A stretch of 59,555 bases of DNA from Lamprocystis purpurea DSM 4197 (GTDB lineage Bacteria; Pseudomonadota; Gammaproteobacteria; Chromatiales; Chromatiaceae): assembly GCF_000379525.1 (NCBI RefSeq), contig NZ_KB902490.1, positions 1 through 59,555 on the forward strand, read 5' to 3'. The translations under genes were made by a program, and so were the position numbers. The notes below the pieces were generated by a model. That model was not told the origin of the DNA. It saw only the letters and a program-made list of their open reading frames with translations, and did no database searches. Shown here in pieces: positions 1 through 9,453 of this stretch (its first letter is position 1; the number at the start of each line of letters is the position of its first letter).

Positions 1-4
1 CTTA

Positions 5-951
5 GAGGATATCCGGCACACAATATGCTTGCATCTACGAACACGCGGCTTCAAGTTTCCCGGATAGAATCAGCGCACAGGCCAAATCAACCAACGCCCT
101 AAAATTCACGCCCAAACACGTGTAGCGGGTACGAATCGCCCGAAATCCTTTCAACCAAGCGATCGTGCGCTCGACGACCCAGCGCCGCGCCGGTTGGGTG
201 GTCGCGCCCGCGGTCGTTTTCTCTTCGCCAATCCGGCGAATGTGCGGCACATAAGCCTTCTCCGCGACTTCCGTGTCGACCCGGGCGTAGTCGTAACCTT
301 TGTCCAAGCACAGATGTTGGGGGTGTTCGGTGGTCGGCGCGGGCCGCGGCAACACATCCAATGCCAACGTCGGGGACACCAACCGACTGTCATGCACGTT
401 CGCGCCGACCAACTCGATCGCCAAGGGGACCCCCTGTTGCTCGACGTGTAGATGGAGTTTGCTGCCGCTGCGCCCCCGGTCCGTCGGATTTCGCCCCAGC
501 CCCTCCTCGGCCAGACACACCGGTTGGCCACGGACGGGGGCTTGCAGCAAGGTCCCATCCATCGCCTGCCACTCCCACTGAATGCCCTTCAGTGCGTGAT
601 ACTCCTGAGCATACAAGCGGAAAATCTCCGCAAACACGCCGGCGTGCGCCCAGCGCTGAAAGTGCTCGTGGACGGCACTTTTCGAACCATAGCACGGCGG
701 CAAAAAATGCCACTGGCAGCCCGTTTTCAGGACGTAGAAGATGCCGTTCAAGATGCTGCGGAAATCACGGGGCGGACTGCCACCGGATTTTGTTCGCTTA
801 AAGGGAGCCAACAAGGGTTCAACCTTGCACCAGAAATCATCCGAAATTTCATGGATTATCATCGTCTCCTCCGTGGTTGGATGGACAGCCCTCAAAATTT
901 TTCCACTAGTTACATTATAGGACATAAGCATCTGCTGTGCCGGATGTCCTC
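5..951 (-). mobile_element. IS5-family insertion sequence (IS1031-like), complete
   Basis: The 947-bp element is bounded by imperfect terminal inverted repeats at 5-30 and 926-951 (22 of 26 bases match; the outer 16 differ at one base). It is flanked by a 3-bp direct repeat TTA at 2-4 and 952-954. A 3-bp TNA duplication, this length and a single DDE transposase frame fit the IS1031 group of the IS5 family as I know it. The transposase is intact, so the copy may still be mobile. It lies immediately after the last sense codon of thiS and is transcribed in the same direction. Confidence 0.9.
35..862 (-). CDS. IS5-family DDE transposase
   Basis: This 275-residue transposase catalyses movement of the surrounding element. 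The N-terminal part (about 1-85) is the DUF4096-type DNA-binding region typical of IS5 transposases, with the pattern LKTGCQWHFLP. The catalytic DDE domain follows, with the first Asp in MDGTLLQ, the second in CLDKGYD and the Glu in the VVERTIAWLKGFRAIRTRY block. The frame is open further upstream to 1327, but that would run through the element end and thiS. The ATG at 862 lies inside the IS and gives the family's normal start and length. No frameshift or internal stop is seen. Confidence 0.93.
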   Translation of the reverse strand: MIIHEISDDFWCKVEPLLAPFKRTKSGGSPPRDFRSILNGIFYVLKTGCQWHFLPPCYGSKSAVHEHFQRWAHAGVFAEIFRLYAQEYHALKGIQWEWQAMDGTLLQAPVRGQPVCLAEEGLGRNPTDRGRSGSKLHLHVEQQGVPLAIELVGANVHDSRLVSPTLALDVLPRPAPTTEHPQHLCLDKGYDYARVDTEVAEKAYVPHIRRIGEEKTTAGATTQPARRWVVERTIAWLKGFRAIRTRYTCLGVNFRALVDLACALILSGKLEAACS

Positions 952-1152
952 TTAGCCTCCGCCGACCGCCTGGATGATCTCCACCCGATCCTCGGGAACC
1001 AGGACATGCTGCGCGAAGCGGCTGCGCGGGACCAGTTCCGCATTCACTTCGACAGCGATACGCCGGCCGGTGAGCCCCAGTTGCTCGACCAGCGCCGACA
1101 TGGGGATGGACGCCTCGACCTCGGTGGCGGAACCGTTGATAAAGATTTGCAT
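952..1152 (-). CDS. thiS: ThiS, sulfur carrier protein of thiamine synthesis
   Basis: The 66-residue ubiquitin-like protein carries sulfur as a C-terminal thiocarboxylate to ThiG for thiazole formation. It begins MQIFINGSATE, has the small beta-grasp pattern and ends in AVGGG, giving the Gly-Gly tail that ThiF adenylates. The stop codon TAA (952-954 on the minus strand) is exactly one copy of the target duplication of the neighbouring IS. Insertion therefore left the protein unchanged but separates it from whatever lies downstream, usually thiG. No TPP riboswitch was recognised upstream. Confidence 0.9.
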   Translation of the reverse strand: MQIFINGSATEVEASIPMSALVEQLGLTGRRIAVEVNAELVPRSRFAQHVLVPEDRVEIIQAVGGG

Positions 1153-1504
1153 GGTCAGTTTGCCTGGACGCCGATGGACATGCTGGGATTCTATACCCTA
1201 CACCGGTGCTCCGGCTCCCCGCCGCGCGCTGTTCGGACGGATCAGATCGTGCGGCCGGATTCCGCGCGGTCGGATCAAGGGTCGCCGGCACCCGGCACTT
1301 CTCAAGCGTTCTGTGTTCCGCAACCAAGCCCAGGCACCGCGCGCCCCAACCTCAAGCACCTGCCAGGATTGCAATTCCATGACCGTCTCTATACCGTACG
1401 GCACGCCGTGAATCCTGGCCGACACCGCCGACTGGCGTCGAACTCCAATTACGCGAGAAACCAGGCCGGCTGAAACCGAAAGTGGCTGAACCGAGGAGGG
1501 CACC
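1153..1504. other. Intergenic region between divergent thiS and acyl-CoA ligase genes
   Basis: These 352 bases separate two divergent genes and should hold both promoters. A Shine-Dalgarno run GAGGAGGG lies just before the ligase GTG at 1505. I found no convincing -35/-10 pair, no THI-box and no RNA gene. A minus-strand open frame of 101 codons (1198-1503) has no recognisable domain and is probably chance. Confidence 0.5.
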
Positions 1505-3322
1505 GTGAGTCAATGGTCCGAGGATTTGATCTCGGTTGAGCGCGCCGGAACCCTGGATGGACTGTTCCTGCAGCGGGTCCGACGCTCGCCCACGCGGATC
1601 GCATACCGTTACTGTGAACGGGACCGCGGCTGGCAGCAGCTCGACTGGCGGCAGATGGGTCAGGCGGTGGCACGCTGGCGGGCTGCCCTGGCCGGTGAGG
1701 CACTGAGCGACGGTGATCGCGTCGCCATGCTGCTGCGTAACTGCCCCGAGTGGGTGATGTTCGATCAGGCCGCCATGTCCCTGGGCCTGGTCACGGTCCC
1801 GCTTTACACCGACGACCGGGCAGACAATGCCGCCTACATTCTGCAGGATGCGGCGGTGAAAGTCCTGCTGGTCCAGGACGCCAATCGCTGGAAGCGCCTG
1901 GCCGAGGCGGTGGGTGACGCACCCTGGCCGCTGCGCGTGGTGCTTCTGGACGGCGGCGCAGAGGCGCTGCGCCTGGCCGCGACTGACCCGCGCGTGGTGG
2001 TGGCGGACAGTTGGCTGCCGCCCGCGGCCCCTGATCTTAAGGCGCGCGAGGCCGACCCCAACGCGCTCGCCACCATCGTCTATACGTCCGGCACCACCGG
2101 CCGACCCAAGGGGGTGATGCTCTCGCACCGCAACCTGCTTGCCAATGCCCACGGCGGAGTGACCGTCATCGATTGCTATCAGGAAGACGTCTTCCTGTCC
2201 TTTCTGCCGCTGTCCCATTCCCTGGAGCGCACCGGCGGCTACTACCTGCCGATGATGGCTGGGGCCTGCGTCGCCTTCGCCCGATCGGTCGCCCAGCTCG
2301 GCGAGGACATGCAGACCATTCGGCCGACGGTGATGATCGCCGTACCGCGAGTGTTCGAACGTGTCTATGTCCGGATCGCGGACCAGTTGGCCGCCCGACC
2401 GGCACCGGCCCGCTGGATCTTCGCGCTGGCGGTGGCGGCGGGCTGGCGGCGCTTCCTGCGCGACCAAGGCCGGGGCGGCTGGCATCCACTGTTGCTCCTG
2501 TGGCCGCTGTTGCGGCGCCGGGTCGCGGTTCAGGTTCTGGCCAAGCTCGGCGGGCGCATGCGGGCAGCGGTGAGCGGCGGCGCGCCCCTGCCCTACGGGG
2601 TGGCACACACCTTCATTGGCCTAGGCCTGCCGCTGCTGCAAGGGTATGGCCTGACCGAGACCAGCCCGATCATCGCCGTCAACCCGCTGCAAGCCAACAT
2701 CCCGGAAAGCGTGGGTGTCCCCATCCGCGGCATGCAGGTGCGCATCGGGGCGGACGATGAACTGCTGGTCAAGGGCCATAACGTGATGCTTGGCTATTGG
2801 AACAACCACGCGGCCACCGCCCGCGTCCTGACGCATGACGGCTGGCTGCACACCGGCGACCAGGCGCGCATCGCCGACGGGCACATCTACATCACCGGTC
2901 GCCTCAAGGACATCCTGGTGCTATCCAACGGCGAGAAGGTGCCGCCCGCCGACATGGAGATGGCGCTCGCCCTGGACCCCCTGTTCGAGCAGGCGATCGT
3001 GCTCGGGGAGGGCCGCTCCTACCTGACCGCCCTGCTGGTGCTCAACGCCGATCTGTGGCCCGGTCTGGCCCAGGAACTCGGGCTCGACCCCGGGTCCCCC
3101 AGGAGTATGGAAGACCCCCATCTGCTGAAAGAGATGCTCAAGCGCGTGCGCCTGACGCTCAAGGACTTCCCCGGCTACGCCAAGATCCGGCGGGTGGCCC
3201 TGAGTCTGGAGCCCTGGACAGTCGAGAATGGACTTCTGACCCCAACGCTGAAAGTAAAGCGAAATCAAGTGATAGCGCATCACCGTGCAGCCATCGAGGA
3301 GATGTACGGGAAGGAGACTTGA
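1505..3322 (+). CDS. Long-chain fatty acid-CoA ligase (AMP-forming), FadD15-like
   Basis: The 605-residue protein belongs to the ANL superfamily. It activates a fatty acid to its acyl-adenylate and then to acyl-CoA for lipid synthesis or degradation. Visible signatures are the P-loop-like YTSGTTGRPKG near residue 192, GYGLTETSP near 380, the adenylate-binding HTGD near 450 and the hinge GRLKD near 466. Length and the LPLSHSLERT motif fit the large bacterial acyl-CoA synthetases resembling Mycobacterium FadD15. The GTG start is chosen because GAGGAGGG lies 4-11 bases upstream. It is divergent from thiS and followed by a tRNA gene. Substrate chain length cannot be read from sequence. Confidence 0.88.
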   Translation: MSQWSEDLISVERAGTLDGLFLQRVRRSPTRIAYRYCERDRGWQQLDWRQMGQAVARWRAALAGEALSDGDRVAMLLRNCPEWVMFDQAAMSLGLVTVPLYTDDRADNAAYILQDAAVKVLLVQDANRWKRLAEAVGDAPWPLRVVLLDGGAEALRLAATDPRVVVADSWLPPAAPDLKAREADPNALATIVYTSGTTGRPKGVMLSHRNLLANAHGGVTVIDCYQEDVFLSFLPLSHSLERTGGYYLPMMAGACVAFARSVAQLGEDMQTIRPTVMIAVPRVFERVYVRIADQLAARPAPARWIFALAVAAGWRRFLRDQGRGGWHPLLLLWPLLRRRVAVQVLAKLGGRMRAAVSGGAPLPYGVAHTFIGLGLPLLQGYGLTETSPIIAVNPLQANIPESVGVPIRGMQVRIGADDELLVKGHNVMLGYWNNHAATARVLTHDGWLHTGDQARIADGHIYITGRLKDILVLSNGEKVPPADMEMALALDPLFEQAIVLGEGRSYLTALLVLNADLWPGLAQELGLDPGSPRSMEDPHLLKEMLKRVRLTLKDFPGYAKIRRVALSLEPWTVENGLLTPTLKVKRNQVIAHHRAAIEEMYGKET

Positions 3323-3406
3323 ACGGCCCGACGCCCCGCGACCCATCCGGCCAATGCATTCCGCAGTTGCACGCGGCGCCGAGAGTGCCTAAGATTCAGG
3401 TGTCAC

Positions 3407-3480
3407 GCGGGTGTAGTTCAATGGTAGAACTTCAGCTTCCCAAGCTGATAGCGTGGGTTCGATTCCCATCACCCGCTCCA
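3407..3480 (+). tRNA. tRNA-Gly, anticodon CCC
   Basis: The 74-nt gene folds as a standard cloverleaf. The acceptor stem GCGGGTG pairs with CACCCGC, the D-loop contains AGTTCAATGGTAGA, and the anticodon stem-loop is TCAGC-TTCCCAA-GCTGA, giving anticodon CCC. The T-arm has GGTTCGATTCC and CCA is encoded at 3478-3480. It closely resembles Escherichia coli glyU. A start 17 bases before the next gene suggests possible co-transcription with 3497 onward. Confidence 0.97.
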
Positions 3481-3496
3481 CATCCCCCTTGCCGAC

Positions 3497-3814
3497 ATGC
3501 GCCGACTCTACCAAGCCCGCGACCGCATCGAGGCGCAACTGCTCCTGGACTTCCTTGATCGCCACCTGATCCGCTCGGTGGTGCTCGGTGACTTCCTGGC
3601 GGGCGCCGCGGGCGAACTGCCGGCCGACATTTGCCCCACCCTCTGGCTGATCGACGACCAGGATCTGGACCGTGCCCACGAGGTCCTCGCCCGCTTTCTC
3701 GCTCCACCGCAATCGTCGCTGGATGCCGCTCCATGGCATTGCGCTGCCTGTGGCGAGCAGATCGAGGGCGACTTCGACCGGTGTTGGAACTGCGGTCGGG
3801 CGCGGCCCGAATGA
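3497..3814 (+). CDS. DUF2007-family protein with C-terminal zinc ribbon
   Basis: This 105-residue protein has an N-terminal DUF2007 (putative signal-transducing) domain, recognisable from [20 protein letters not shown] and [16 protein letters not shown]. It ends in a zinc-ribbon-like tail with two CxxC pairs (WHCAACGEQ and CWNCGRA, about residues 81-101). The family resembles PII-like folds, but its function is not established. Its stop overlaps the mutY start as ATGA at 3811-3814, so translation is probably coupled. A DUF2007 gene next to mutY suggests housekeeping co-expression rather than a shared pathway. Confidence 0.82.
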   Translation: MRRLYQARDRIEAQLLLDFLDRHLIRSVVLGDFLAGAAGELPADICPTLWLIDDQDLDRAHEVLARFLAPPQSSLDAAPWHCAACGEQIEGDFDRCWNCGRARPE

Positions 3815-4920
3815 AGTTGGCAGCGTTCGACGATCGATTTGCCCCTGCCCTGCTCGACTGGTTCGACCGTCACGGACGCAAGGATCTGCCCTGGCAGCAG
3901 CAGCCCACGCCCTATTGGGTCTGGGTCTCGGAGATCATGCTCCAGCAGACCCAGGTCGCCGTCGTGATCCCCTACTTCACGCGCTTCATGGCCCGCTTCC
4001 CCACCCTGAACGATCTGGCGGACGCACCGCTCGATGCGGTGCTGGCACTGTGGTCCGGACTCGGCTACTACGCCCGCGCCCGCCATCTCCATCAGGCGGC
4101 CCGGTTGATTCGGGACCAGCATCAGGGAGACTTTCCGAACGACCGGCAGACCATCGAATCCCTGCCGGGGATCGGGCGCTCGACCGCGGGCGCCATTCTG
4201 TCGCTCGCCCTGGGCCAGCGTCACCCCATCCTCGACGGGAACGTACGGCGCGTCTTCGCCCGCTGCTTCGGGGTAGAGGGCTGGCCTGGCCAGGCGGCGG
4301 TGCAGGCGCGGTTATGGGAGCTTGCCGAGGAGCTCATACCCGTGGAACGGGTGGGCGCCTACAACCAGGCGCTGATGGACCTGGGTGCCACCCTGTGCAC
4401 CCGCGCCCGACCCGGCTGCGACCGCTGCCCGCTGGCCGAGTCTTGCGTCGCCCGCCGCCAGGGCCGCCAGTCGGAACTGCCGCAGGCGCGACCTGCCAAA
4501 CCGGTCCCGCGGCGCGAGACCCTGATGATCCTGGCCCGCGATCCGCGGGGCGCCGTCCTGTTGGAACGTTGCCCCCCCGCCGGCATTTGGGGCGGACTCT
4601 GGAGTCTGCCGCAAACCGCTCCCGATCGCGATCCGGCGCAGTGGTGCCGGGAGCGCACCGGCACGGAACCCTTGCGGGTTGAAATGCGCCCCGCGCGCCG
4701 TCACTCCTTCAGCCACTTCACGTTGACCATGCGCATCGCCGAGATCTGGGCCATCGCGCCACCCGTGGGGATTGCCGATGGCGACAGCCAACGCTGGTTC
4801 AGCCCCGGCGAGCTCGCCGGCCTGGGCCTGCCGGCGCCGATCCGCTCCATACTCGCGGACCTGACGGCACCGGCCAACGCGGATTCGAACCAACCACCTG
4901 CACAGGAAGAGACCAGATGA
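3811..4920 (+). CDS. mutY: MutY, A/G-specific adenine DNA glycosylase
   Basis: The 369-residue enzyme excises adenine mispaired with 8-oxoguanine. The glycosylase domain has the catalytic Glu41 in SEIMLQQTQ, a helix-hairpin-helix [10 protein letters not shown] (118-127) and catalytic Asp142 in LDGNV. A 4Fe-4S cluster site follows as Cys196-x6-Cys203-x2-Cys206-x5-Cys212. The C-terminal NUDIX-like region (about 235-350) recognises 8-oxoG. The frame is open back to 3631, but the ATG at 3811 is in ATGA overlap with the preceding gene and gives the family N-terminus. The stop overlaps yggX in the same way, as in many gammaproteobacteria. Confidence 0.97.
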   Translation: MKLAAFDDRFAPALLDWFDRHGRKDLPWQQQPTPYWVWVSEIMLQQTQVAVVIPYFTRFMARFPTLNDLADAPLDAVLALWSGLGYYARARHLHQAARLIRDQHQGDFPNDRQTIESLPGIGRSTAGAILSLALGQRHPILDGNVRRVFARCFGVEGWPGQAAVQARLWELAEELIPVERVGAYNQALMDLGATLCTRARPGCDRCPLAESCVARRQGRQSELPQARPAKPVPRRETLMILARDPRGAVLLERCPPAGIWGGLWSLPQTAPDRDPAQWCRERTGTEPLRVEMRPARRHSFSHFTLTMRIAEIWAIAPPVGIADGDSQRWFSPGELAGLGLPAPIRSILADLTAPANADSNQPPAQEETR

Positions 4921-5189
4921 GCCGTACCGTTCAGTGCGTCAAGCTAGGCCGTGAGGCCGAGGGCCTGGAGCGTCAACCCTACCCGGGCGAGCTGGGCAAG
5001 CGGGTGTTCGCGCAGGTCTCCAAGCAGGCCTGGGCCGACTGGCTGCGGCATCAGACCATGCTCATCAACGAGAACCGCTTGAGCCCGATGGACCCCAAGG
5101 CACGCAAGTTCCTGGAGGAGCAGATGGAGCAGTATTTTTTTGGCGACGGCGCGGAGCTCCCCCAGGGGTACGTACCGCCACCGACCTGA
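4917..5189 (+). CDS. yggX: YggX, oxidative-damage protection / Fe(II)-trafficking protein
   Basis: The 90-residue protein matches the YggX family throughout. It contains [16 protein letters not shown] with the conserved Cys7, then [20 protein letters not shown] and a GYVPP tail. In enterobacteria the family protects Fe-S proteins from oxidants, and mutY-yggX is a conserved pair. That fits, since MutY itself carries an Fe-S cluster. The ATG overlaps the mutY stop by 4 bp. It is convergent with ampD, with only 24 bp between stops and no clear terminator. Confidence 0.95.
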   Translation: MSRTVQCVKLGREAEGLERQPYPGELGKRVFAQVSKQAWADWLRHQTMLINENRLSPMDPKARKFLEEQMEQYFFGDGAELPQGYVPPPT

Positions 5190-5213
5190 GCCCGACCCCG
5201 GCGCACAAGTGTG

Positions 5214-5783
5214 CTAGACAACCAGGCTGTCCAGGATCATTCCCCGGTAAAGCCCCCAGTCGAAACAGGGCCCCGGATCGGTCTTACGGCCAGGGGCGAT
5301 ATCGCTGTGACCGGTGATGCGCGCGGGCGTCATGGCCGGATAACAGCCCAGGATGGCCAGGGTGCAGTTGGTAAGAACTCGATACTGAATCGGCTCGAAG
5401 GGCAGGTCATCCGTCCCCTCCAATTCGATGCCGATCGAGAAGTCGTTACAACGTTCGCGCCCGTCGTAACTGGAGCGGCCGGCATGCCAGGCACGCCGGC
5501 CGCACGGCACGTATTGAACGAGCTGGCCGTCGCGGCGGACCAGCAGATGGGTCGAGACAGGTCCGGCAGCGGCGGCCACCACGAAATAGGGATGCGCCGC
5601 GGGATCCAGTCGGCCGAGAAAGAGGTCGTCAATCCATTGGCCGCCGAACTCACCCGGCGGCAGACTGATGTTATGTATCACCAGCAAGTCGATCGGGGCG
5701 TCCGCCGGCCGGTCGTCGCACCAGGGCGACGGCCGCTGAACCGCACCCGATAGCCAGCCCGCGGCATCAACCCGCATGCCCAT
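5214..5783 (-). CDS. ampD: AmpD, 1,6-anhydro-N-acetylmuramyl-L-alanine amidase
   Basis: The 189-residue cytosolic zinc amidase removes the peptide from anhydro-muropeptides during cell-wall recycling. Zinc ligands of the amidase-2 fold are visible as LVIHNIS (near residue 35), H in GRRAWHAG and the ITGHSDIAPGRKTDPGP block near the C-terminus. This start is preferred to the GTG at 5801 because GGGAG lies nine bases before ATG 5783 and the length matches E. coli AmpD (183). No ampC or ampR is nearby, so a general recycling role is likely. Confidence 0.93.
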   Translation of the reverse strand: MGMRVDAAGWLSGAVQRPSPWCDDRPADAPIDLLVIHNISLPPGEFGGQWIDDLFLGRLDPAAHPYFVVAAAAGPVSTHLLVRRDGQLVQYVPCGRRAWHAGRSSYDGRERCNDFSIGIELEGTDDLPFEPIQYRVLTNCTLAILGCYPAMTPARITGHSDIAPGRKTDPGPCFDWGLYRGMILDSLVV

Positions 5784-6243
5784 CAGAGGCTTCTCCCGCA
5801 CGTTCAGTTCTCCTGCGCCAAAGCTTCGGCACCTGTCCGAATCCGGTGGTTGATACCGGCCGCATCGCCCACCTCGAAAAGGACGAGTCCCGAGCGAGAA
5901 ACTGCGGAACCAGGCCCTACCATTGTGTCTGTCTGTTAACCCTGGATTACAACATGATTAGGCCGGCAGGTCAGCGGGCGACCTGACCCCGGTTGCGACA
6001 CCCCGCCCGCCGCCGCGTCGATGCTGCGACCCCCTCCCATCGGCTCCCGAGCACAGCCGGTTCACGGCTGAAACCAAACACCGGCACAGGTGGACAGGCG
6101 CACGATCGAGCACGGCGCGAGACAAACCGGCACGTTCTGGCGCGCTAGTTGCATGACTTCAACCAGAACCCGCGACGACAGGGAGAGCGGCCGAGCGCCG
6201 GCGGCCCCTCGTGTCATCCAGCTCGAAGTAAAAAAAGATATCA
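5784..6243. other. Intergenic region between divergent ampD and the DUF1631 gene
   Basis: This 460-base region between divergent genes probably contains two promoters. A relatively AT-rich patch lies near 5930-5960. I did not find a clear promoter hexamer pair, RNA gene or repeat. Short open frames on both strands here lack recognisable domains. Confidence 0.4.
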
Positions 6244-8436
6244 ATGACAAACCGCTTCGACCGGCCTCCCACCCCCCCCCAGCCAAACCCCGGGCAAGAT
6301 CCACCGCTCGGCAGCACGCTTTCATCACCACCTGCAGAACGCTACCTCACCGTTTGCGGACAAGCACTTGCCAACATCTTGCCGCCGTTGCTGCGGGCGC
6401 TGTTCGATCGGCTCGATATCGCACTCTATGACCTCGCGGACAAGTCCGCGAACAGTCAGGCCCATATCGTCTATTTCGACGCCATGCGGATCATCCGCAA
6501 CCAGTGTCACACCATCCAGCGCAATTTCCTGGGCCTGCTGCGCCAAGGCGCGGGCCGTGCCGCCGCCGGACAGATCGAGCAGGATTTGCGGGCCGACCAG
6601 CGCCTGGCGAGCGAGCCGTTCTCCTTGCTTCCAGACACGGAACTCGACGAGACCCTGGCCCTGTCCAATTTGGTCTCCAAGGCCGAGGCCAGGTATCAGG
6701 ACGCGTTGCTCGACATGAACGCACACCTGGCCCAACTGCTCGGCCGCGCCGCGATCGACCCGCAATCCAACCCTTATGGACCCTTCGCGCTCTGTCAGGC
6801 GTTTCGCGGAGCACTCAAGAGCGCGCAGCAGTTGGAACCGCAGATCAAGCTCGTCATCTACAAGGCCTTCGATAAGCAGGTGCTGGACCAGTTGGCGCCA
6901 TTCTATCGCCAATGCATCGCCGCGGCTGCCGCCTCCGGCCACACCCGCATCAACCGACCGGGCGGCGGATCGGGCGCGGGTGGCGGCCGGGACGCCAACC
7001 AGGCGACAACAACCGTGGTCCCGGAGGACAGCATCTCCCTGGGCCCGGAACCAACCGCGGATGCGACCGAGGTCCCGTTCGAAACACTCCAGAGCCTCTT
7101 GGAAAGGACGCGCACCCAAACAGCGGCCCCGCCACCCGAGTCGGTGCGTGTCCCCACCAAAGAGTTGCTCGGCGTATTGACGCGGCTCGGCGGTTACGTC
7201 CTCGCCGAACAAATCGCTCCGGTCGGCAGCCAACTGCGCGAGCGGCTGTCGAGCGTCATGACATCAACGCAGAAACAACCCCGTCACCTTGAACGCACCG
7301 ATCAAGACACCCTCGACCTGGTCTTCATGTTCTTTGAACACCTGCTTGAAGGGAATGCCTTGCCCGACCCCATCAAGGTCCTGCTGGCGCGAATGCAGAT
7401 CCCGATCGCTAAACTCGCGCTCCGCGACAAGGGCTTGTTCTCGGCGCGCGAGCACCCGGCGCGCCGACTGCTCAACCATATCGGTGAAGCGGCGGTTGGT
7501 TGGAGCGAAGCCGATGGCCGCGGGCCAAACAGCCTCTATGGCATGATCGAACGGGTGACGGAACGCCTGATCCTCGACTTCGACGGCGATCTGCAGTTGT
7601 TCTCCCGCATGGACCGATTTTTCCTCGCCTATCTCGACAATGAGCGAACGCATCCCGGCCCACCGGCCGCTGCGGACCTGGGAACGGCGAGGACCAACAG
7701 CAGTGCCGCACAACAGGCGGTCGCGGCGGTATTGAGTGCCGCGCTCACCCGTTATCCCCAGAGACCCGCGGCGATCGAATCACTGCTGCGCGAGGGGTGG
7801 CAACCGATCATGCTGACGATCTATCGGGACGATGGTGTCGACAGTGCGGATTGGCGCCAGGCCATCGCCATCGTCGATCGGCTGCTCTGGAGCGTACAGC
7901 CCAAGCGCGACCTGCACGAGCGCCGGGAACTGCTGCGCCGGATCCCCGAGTTACTGAGCGCCCTGCGGGCAAGGCTCGTCAAGGGCGGCTGCGATCAACG
8001 CCAAGTTTCCCGCTGGTTCAAAGATCTGCAGACGATTCATCTAAGCATCTTACAGGCCGGACCAGACCAACCACCACCGGACTTGGCAGCAACCCGAACC
8101 CACCCCGCCGCCGCAACGCGCAGGGCGGACAGAGACACGACGGCCACCAACGATGATCGGCACCCGGAGCAGCGCACCGACCTGAAACTGCCGGTCGGCG
8201 GTTGGGTGGAACTGACGCGCGATCACGGGATCAAGCTGCGCTATCGCCACACCGGTTGGAGCCCGATGGGTTTGCGCCTGCAATTCGTCGATCGCCTGGG
8301 CCGGCCTGGTCCGGATCTGTCGGGTACCGAATTCCAGGACCTGCTGGATCAGGGCCAGGCAGCCGTCATCGCGGCCCCAGCGGAACCCCTCGCCGATCAC
8401 GCCATCCGCTCCGTCATGGGCCAACTCGCCTCCTGA
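6244..8436 (+). CDS. DUF1631-family protein
   Basis: The 730-residue protein matches the DUF1631 family seen in Pseudomonas and relatives. An N-terminal helical region (about 35-260) contains ALYDLADKSAN and YFDAMRIIRNQ. A Gly/Thr-rich low-complexity linker spans about 235-300. A helical middle and a C-terminal beta-rich segment (about 645-725, LKLPVGGWVELT) resemble the PilZ-like tails of the family. There is no signal peptide or membrane segment, so it is probably cytoplasmic. Biochemical function is unknown to me. The ribosome site before ATG 6244 is weak (AAAAAAAGATATC). It is followed 94 bp later by nadC. Confidence 0.72.
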   Translation: MTNRFDRPPTPPQPNPGQDPPLGSTLSSPPAERYLTVCGQALANILPPLLRALFDRLDIALYDLADKSANSQAHIVYFDAMRIIRNQCHTIQRNFLGLLRQGAGRAAAGQIEQDLRADQRLASEPFSLLPDTELDETLALSNLVSKAEARYQDALLDMNAHLAQLLGRAAIDPQSNPYGPFALCQAFRGALKSAQQLEPQIKLVIYKAFDKQVLDQLAPFYRQCIAAAAASGHTRINRPGGGSGAGGGRDANQATTTVVPEDSISLGPEPTADATEVPFETLQSLLERTRTQTAAPPPESVRVPTKELLGVLTRLGGYVLAEQIAPVGSQLRERLSSVMTSTQKQPRHLERTDQDTLDLVFMFFEHLLEGNALPDPIKVLLARMQIPIAKLALRDKGLFSAREHPARRLLNHIGEAAVGWSEADGRGPNSLYGMIERVTERLILDFDGDLQLFSRMDRFFLAYLDNERTHPGPPAAADLGTARTNSSAAQQAVAAVLSAALTRYPQRPAAIESLLREGWQPIMLTIYRDDGVDSADWRQAIAIVDRLLWSVQPKRDLHERRELLRRIPELLSALRARLVKGGCDQRQVSRWFKDLQTIHLSILQAGPDQPPPDLAATRTHPAAATRRADRDTTATNDDRHPEQRTDLKLPVGGWVELTRDHGIKLRYRHTGWSPMGLRLQFVDRLGRPGPDLSGTEFQDLLDQGQAAVIAAPAEPLADHAIRSVMGQLAS

Positions 8437-8530
8437 GCCGCGGCGATCTTGCTGATTGCGCGTTCCGGAGTAAAGTACTCCAAGTATGACCCGCGCTGAT
8501 GCGGCGTTCTCGAATCCCCCTGGAGCACCC

Positions 8531-9418
8531 ATGGACACGCCAACGACACCCGCGACCTGGCAGACACCGGACGACCTTCGCGCCCTGCTGCCCGACCGGA
8601 AACTGATCGAGTCCCAGGTGCAGGCCGCGCTGGCGGAGGATGTGGGCACCGGTGATCTCACCGCCGCCCTGCTGCCAAGCCGCCAACAGGCACAGGTCGA
8701 ACTGATCACGCGGGAGGCCGCGGTGTTGAGCGGCAGCGCCTGGTTCGATGCCGCATTCCGGCTGCTGGACAGCAGCGTCGCGCTGCACTGGGAGGCGCGC
8801 GACGGCGACTGGATCAGCGCGGGACAGCGGCTCTGCGTCCTCACCGGCCCCACGCGGACGCTGCTCACCGCCGAGCGCACCGCCATCAATTACCTGCAAA
8901 CCCTGTCCGGCACCGCGACCCGTGCGCGGGCCTATGCTCAGGCCGTCGCCGGACTGCCGGTGCGCGTGCTCGATACCCGCAAGACCCTGCCGGGGCTGCG
9001 CATCCAGCAAAAATACGCCGTGCGTTGCGGCGGCTGCCACAATCACCGGATGGGACTCTATGACGCCATCCTGATCAAGGAGAATCACATCCTCGCCGCC
9101 GGTTCCATCAGCGCCGCCCTGCAGGCCGCTCAGAACGGGAATCCGGGCGTCGAGATCGAGATCGAGGTCGAAGGACTGGCCGAACTCGCGCAGGCATTGA
9201 ACGCCGGTGCCCGACTGATTTTATTGGATAACTTCAGCCTGACCGAACTGCGCGAGGCGGTGGCGCTGAATGCCGGCCGTGCCCGACTGGAAGCCTCCGG
9301 CGGCGTCAATCTCAGTACCATACGCGCGATCGCCGAGACCGGCGTGGATCGCATCTCGGTCGGCGATCTGACCAAGGACGTCACCGCCGTCGACCTGTCC
9401 ATGCGGTTCGTCTCCTGA
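8531..9418 (+). CDS. nadC: NadC, nicotinate-nucleotide diphosphorylase (carboxylating)
   Basis: The enzyme converts quinolinate and PRPP to nicotinate mononucleotide, CO2 and PPi in de novo NAD synthesis. The 295-residue protein has the family active-site block DTRKTLPGLR followed by KYAVRCGGCHNHRMGLYD and ILIKENH (about residues 135-180). It ends with the barrel motifs ILLDNF and EASGGVNL. ATG 8531 is chosen because GGAG lies five bases upstream. An in-frame ATG at 8486 lacks a ribosome site and would add a non-conserved tail. No nadA or nadB is in the window. Confidence 0.95.
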   Translation: MDTPTTPATWQTPDDLRALLPDRKLIESQVQAALAEDVGTGDLTAALLPSRQQAQVELITREAAVLSGSAWFDAAFRLLDSSVALHWEARDGDWISAGQRLCVLTGPTRTLLTAERTAINYLQTLSGTATRARAYAQAVAGLPVRVLDTRKTLPGLRIQQKYAVRCGGCHNHRMGLYDAILIKENHILAAGSISAALQAAQNGNPGVEIEIEVEGLAELAQALNAGARLILLDNFSLTELREAVALNAGRARLEASGGVNLSTIRAIAETGVDRISVGDLTKDVTAVDLSMRFVS

Positions 9419-9453
9419 GCTTCCGTCCGTCTCCTCTGTGCGCGGAGTCCCTG

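Noticed and set aside
1153-1504. TPP riboswitch upstream of thiS
   Set aside because: No CTGAGA...THI-box core could be found on the minus strand.
1352-2608. 418-codon minus-strand open frame opposite the acyl-CoA ligase
   Set aside because: It mirrors a clear coding sequence on the plus strand, has no domain and is Arg/Gln/His-rich as expected for antisense of GC-rich genes.
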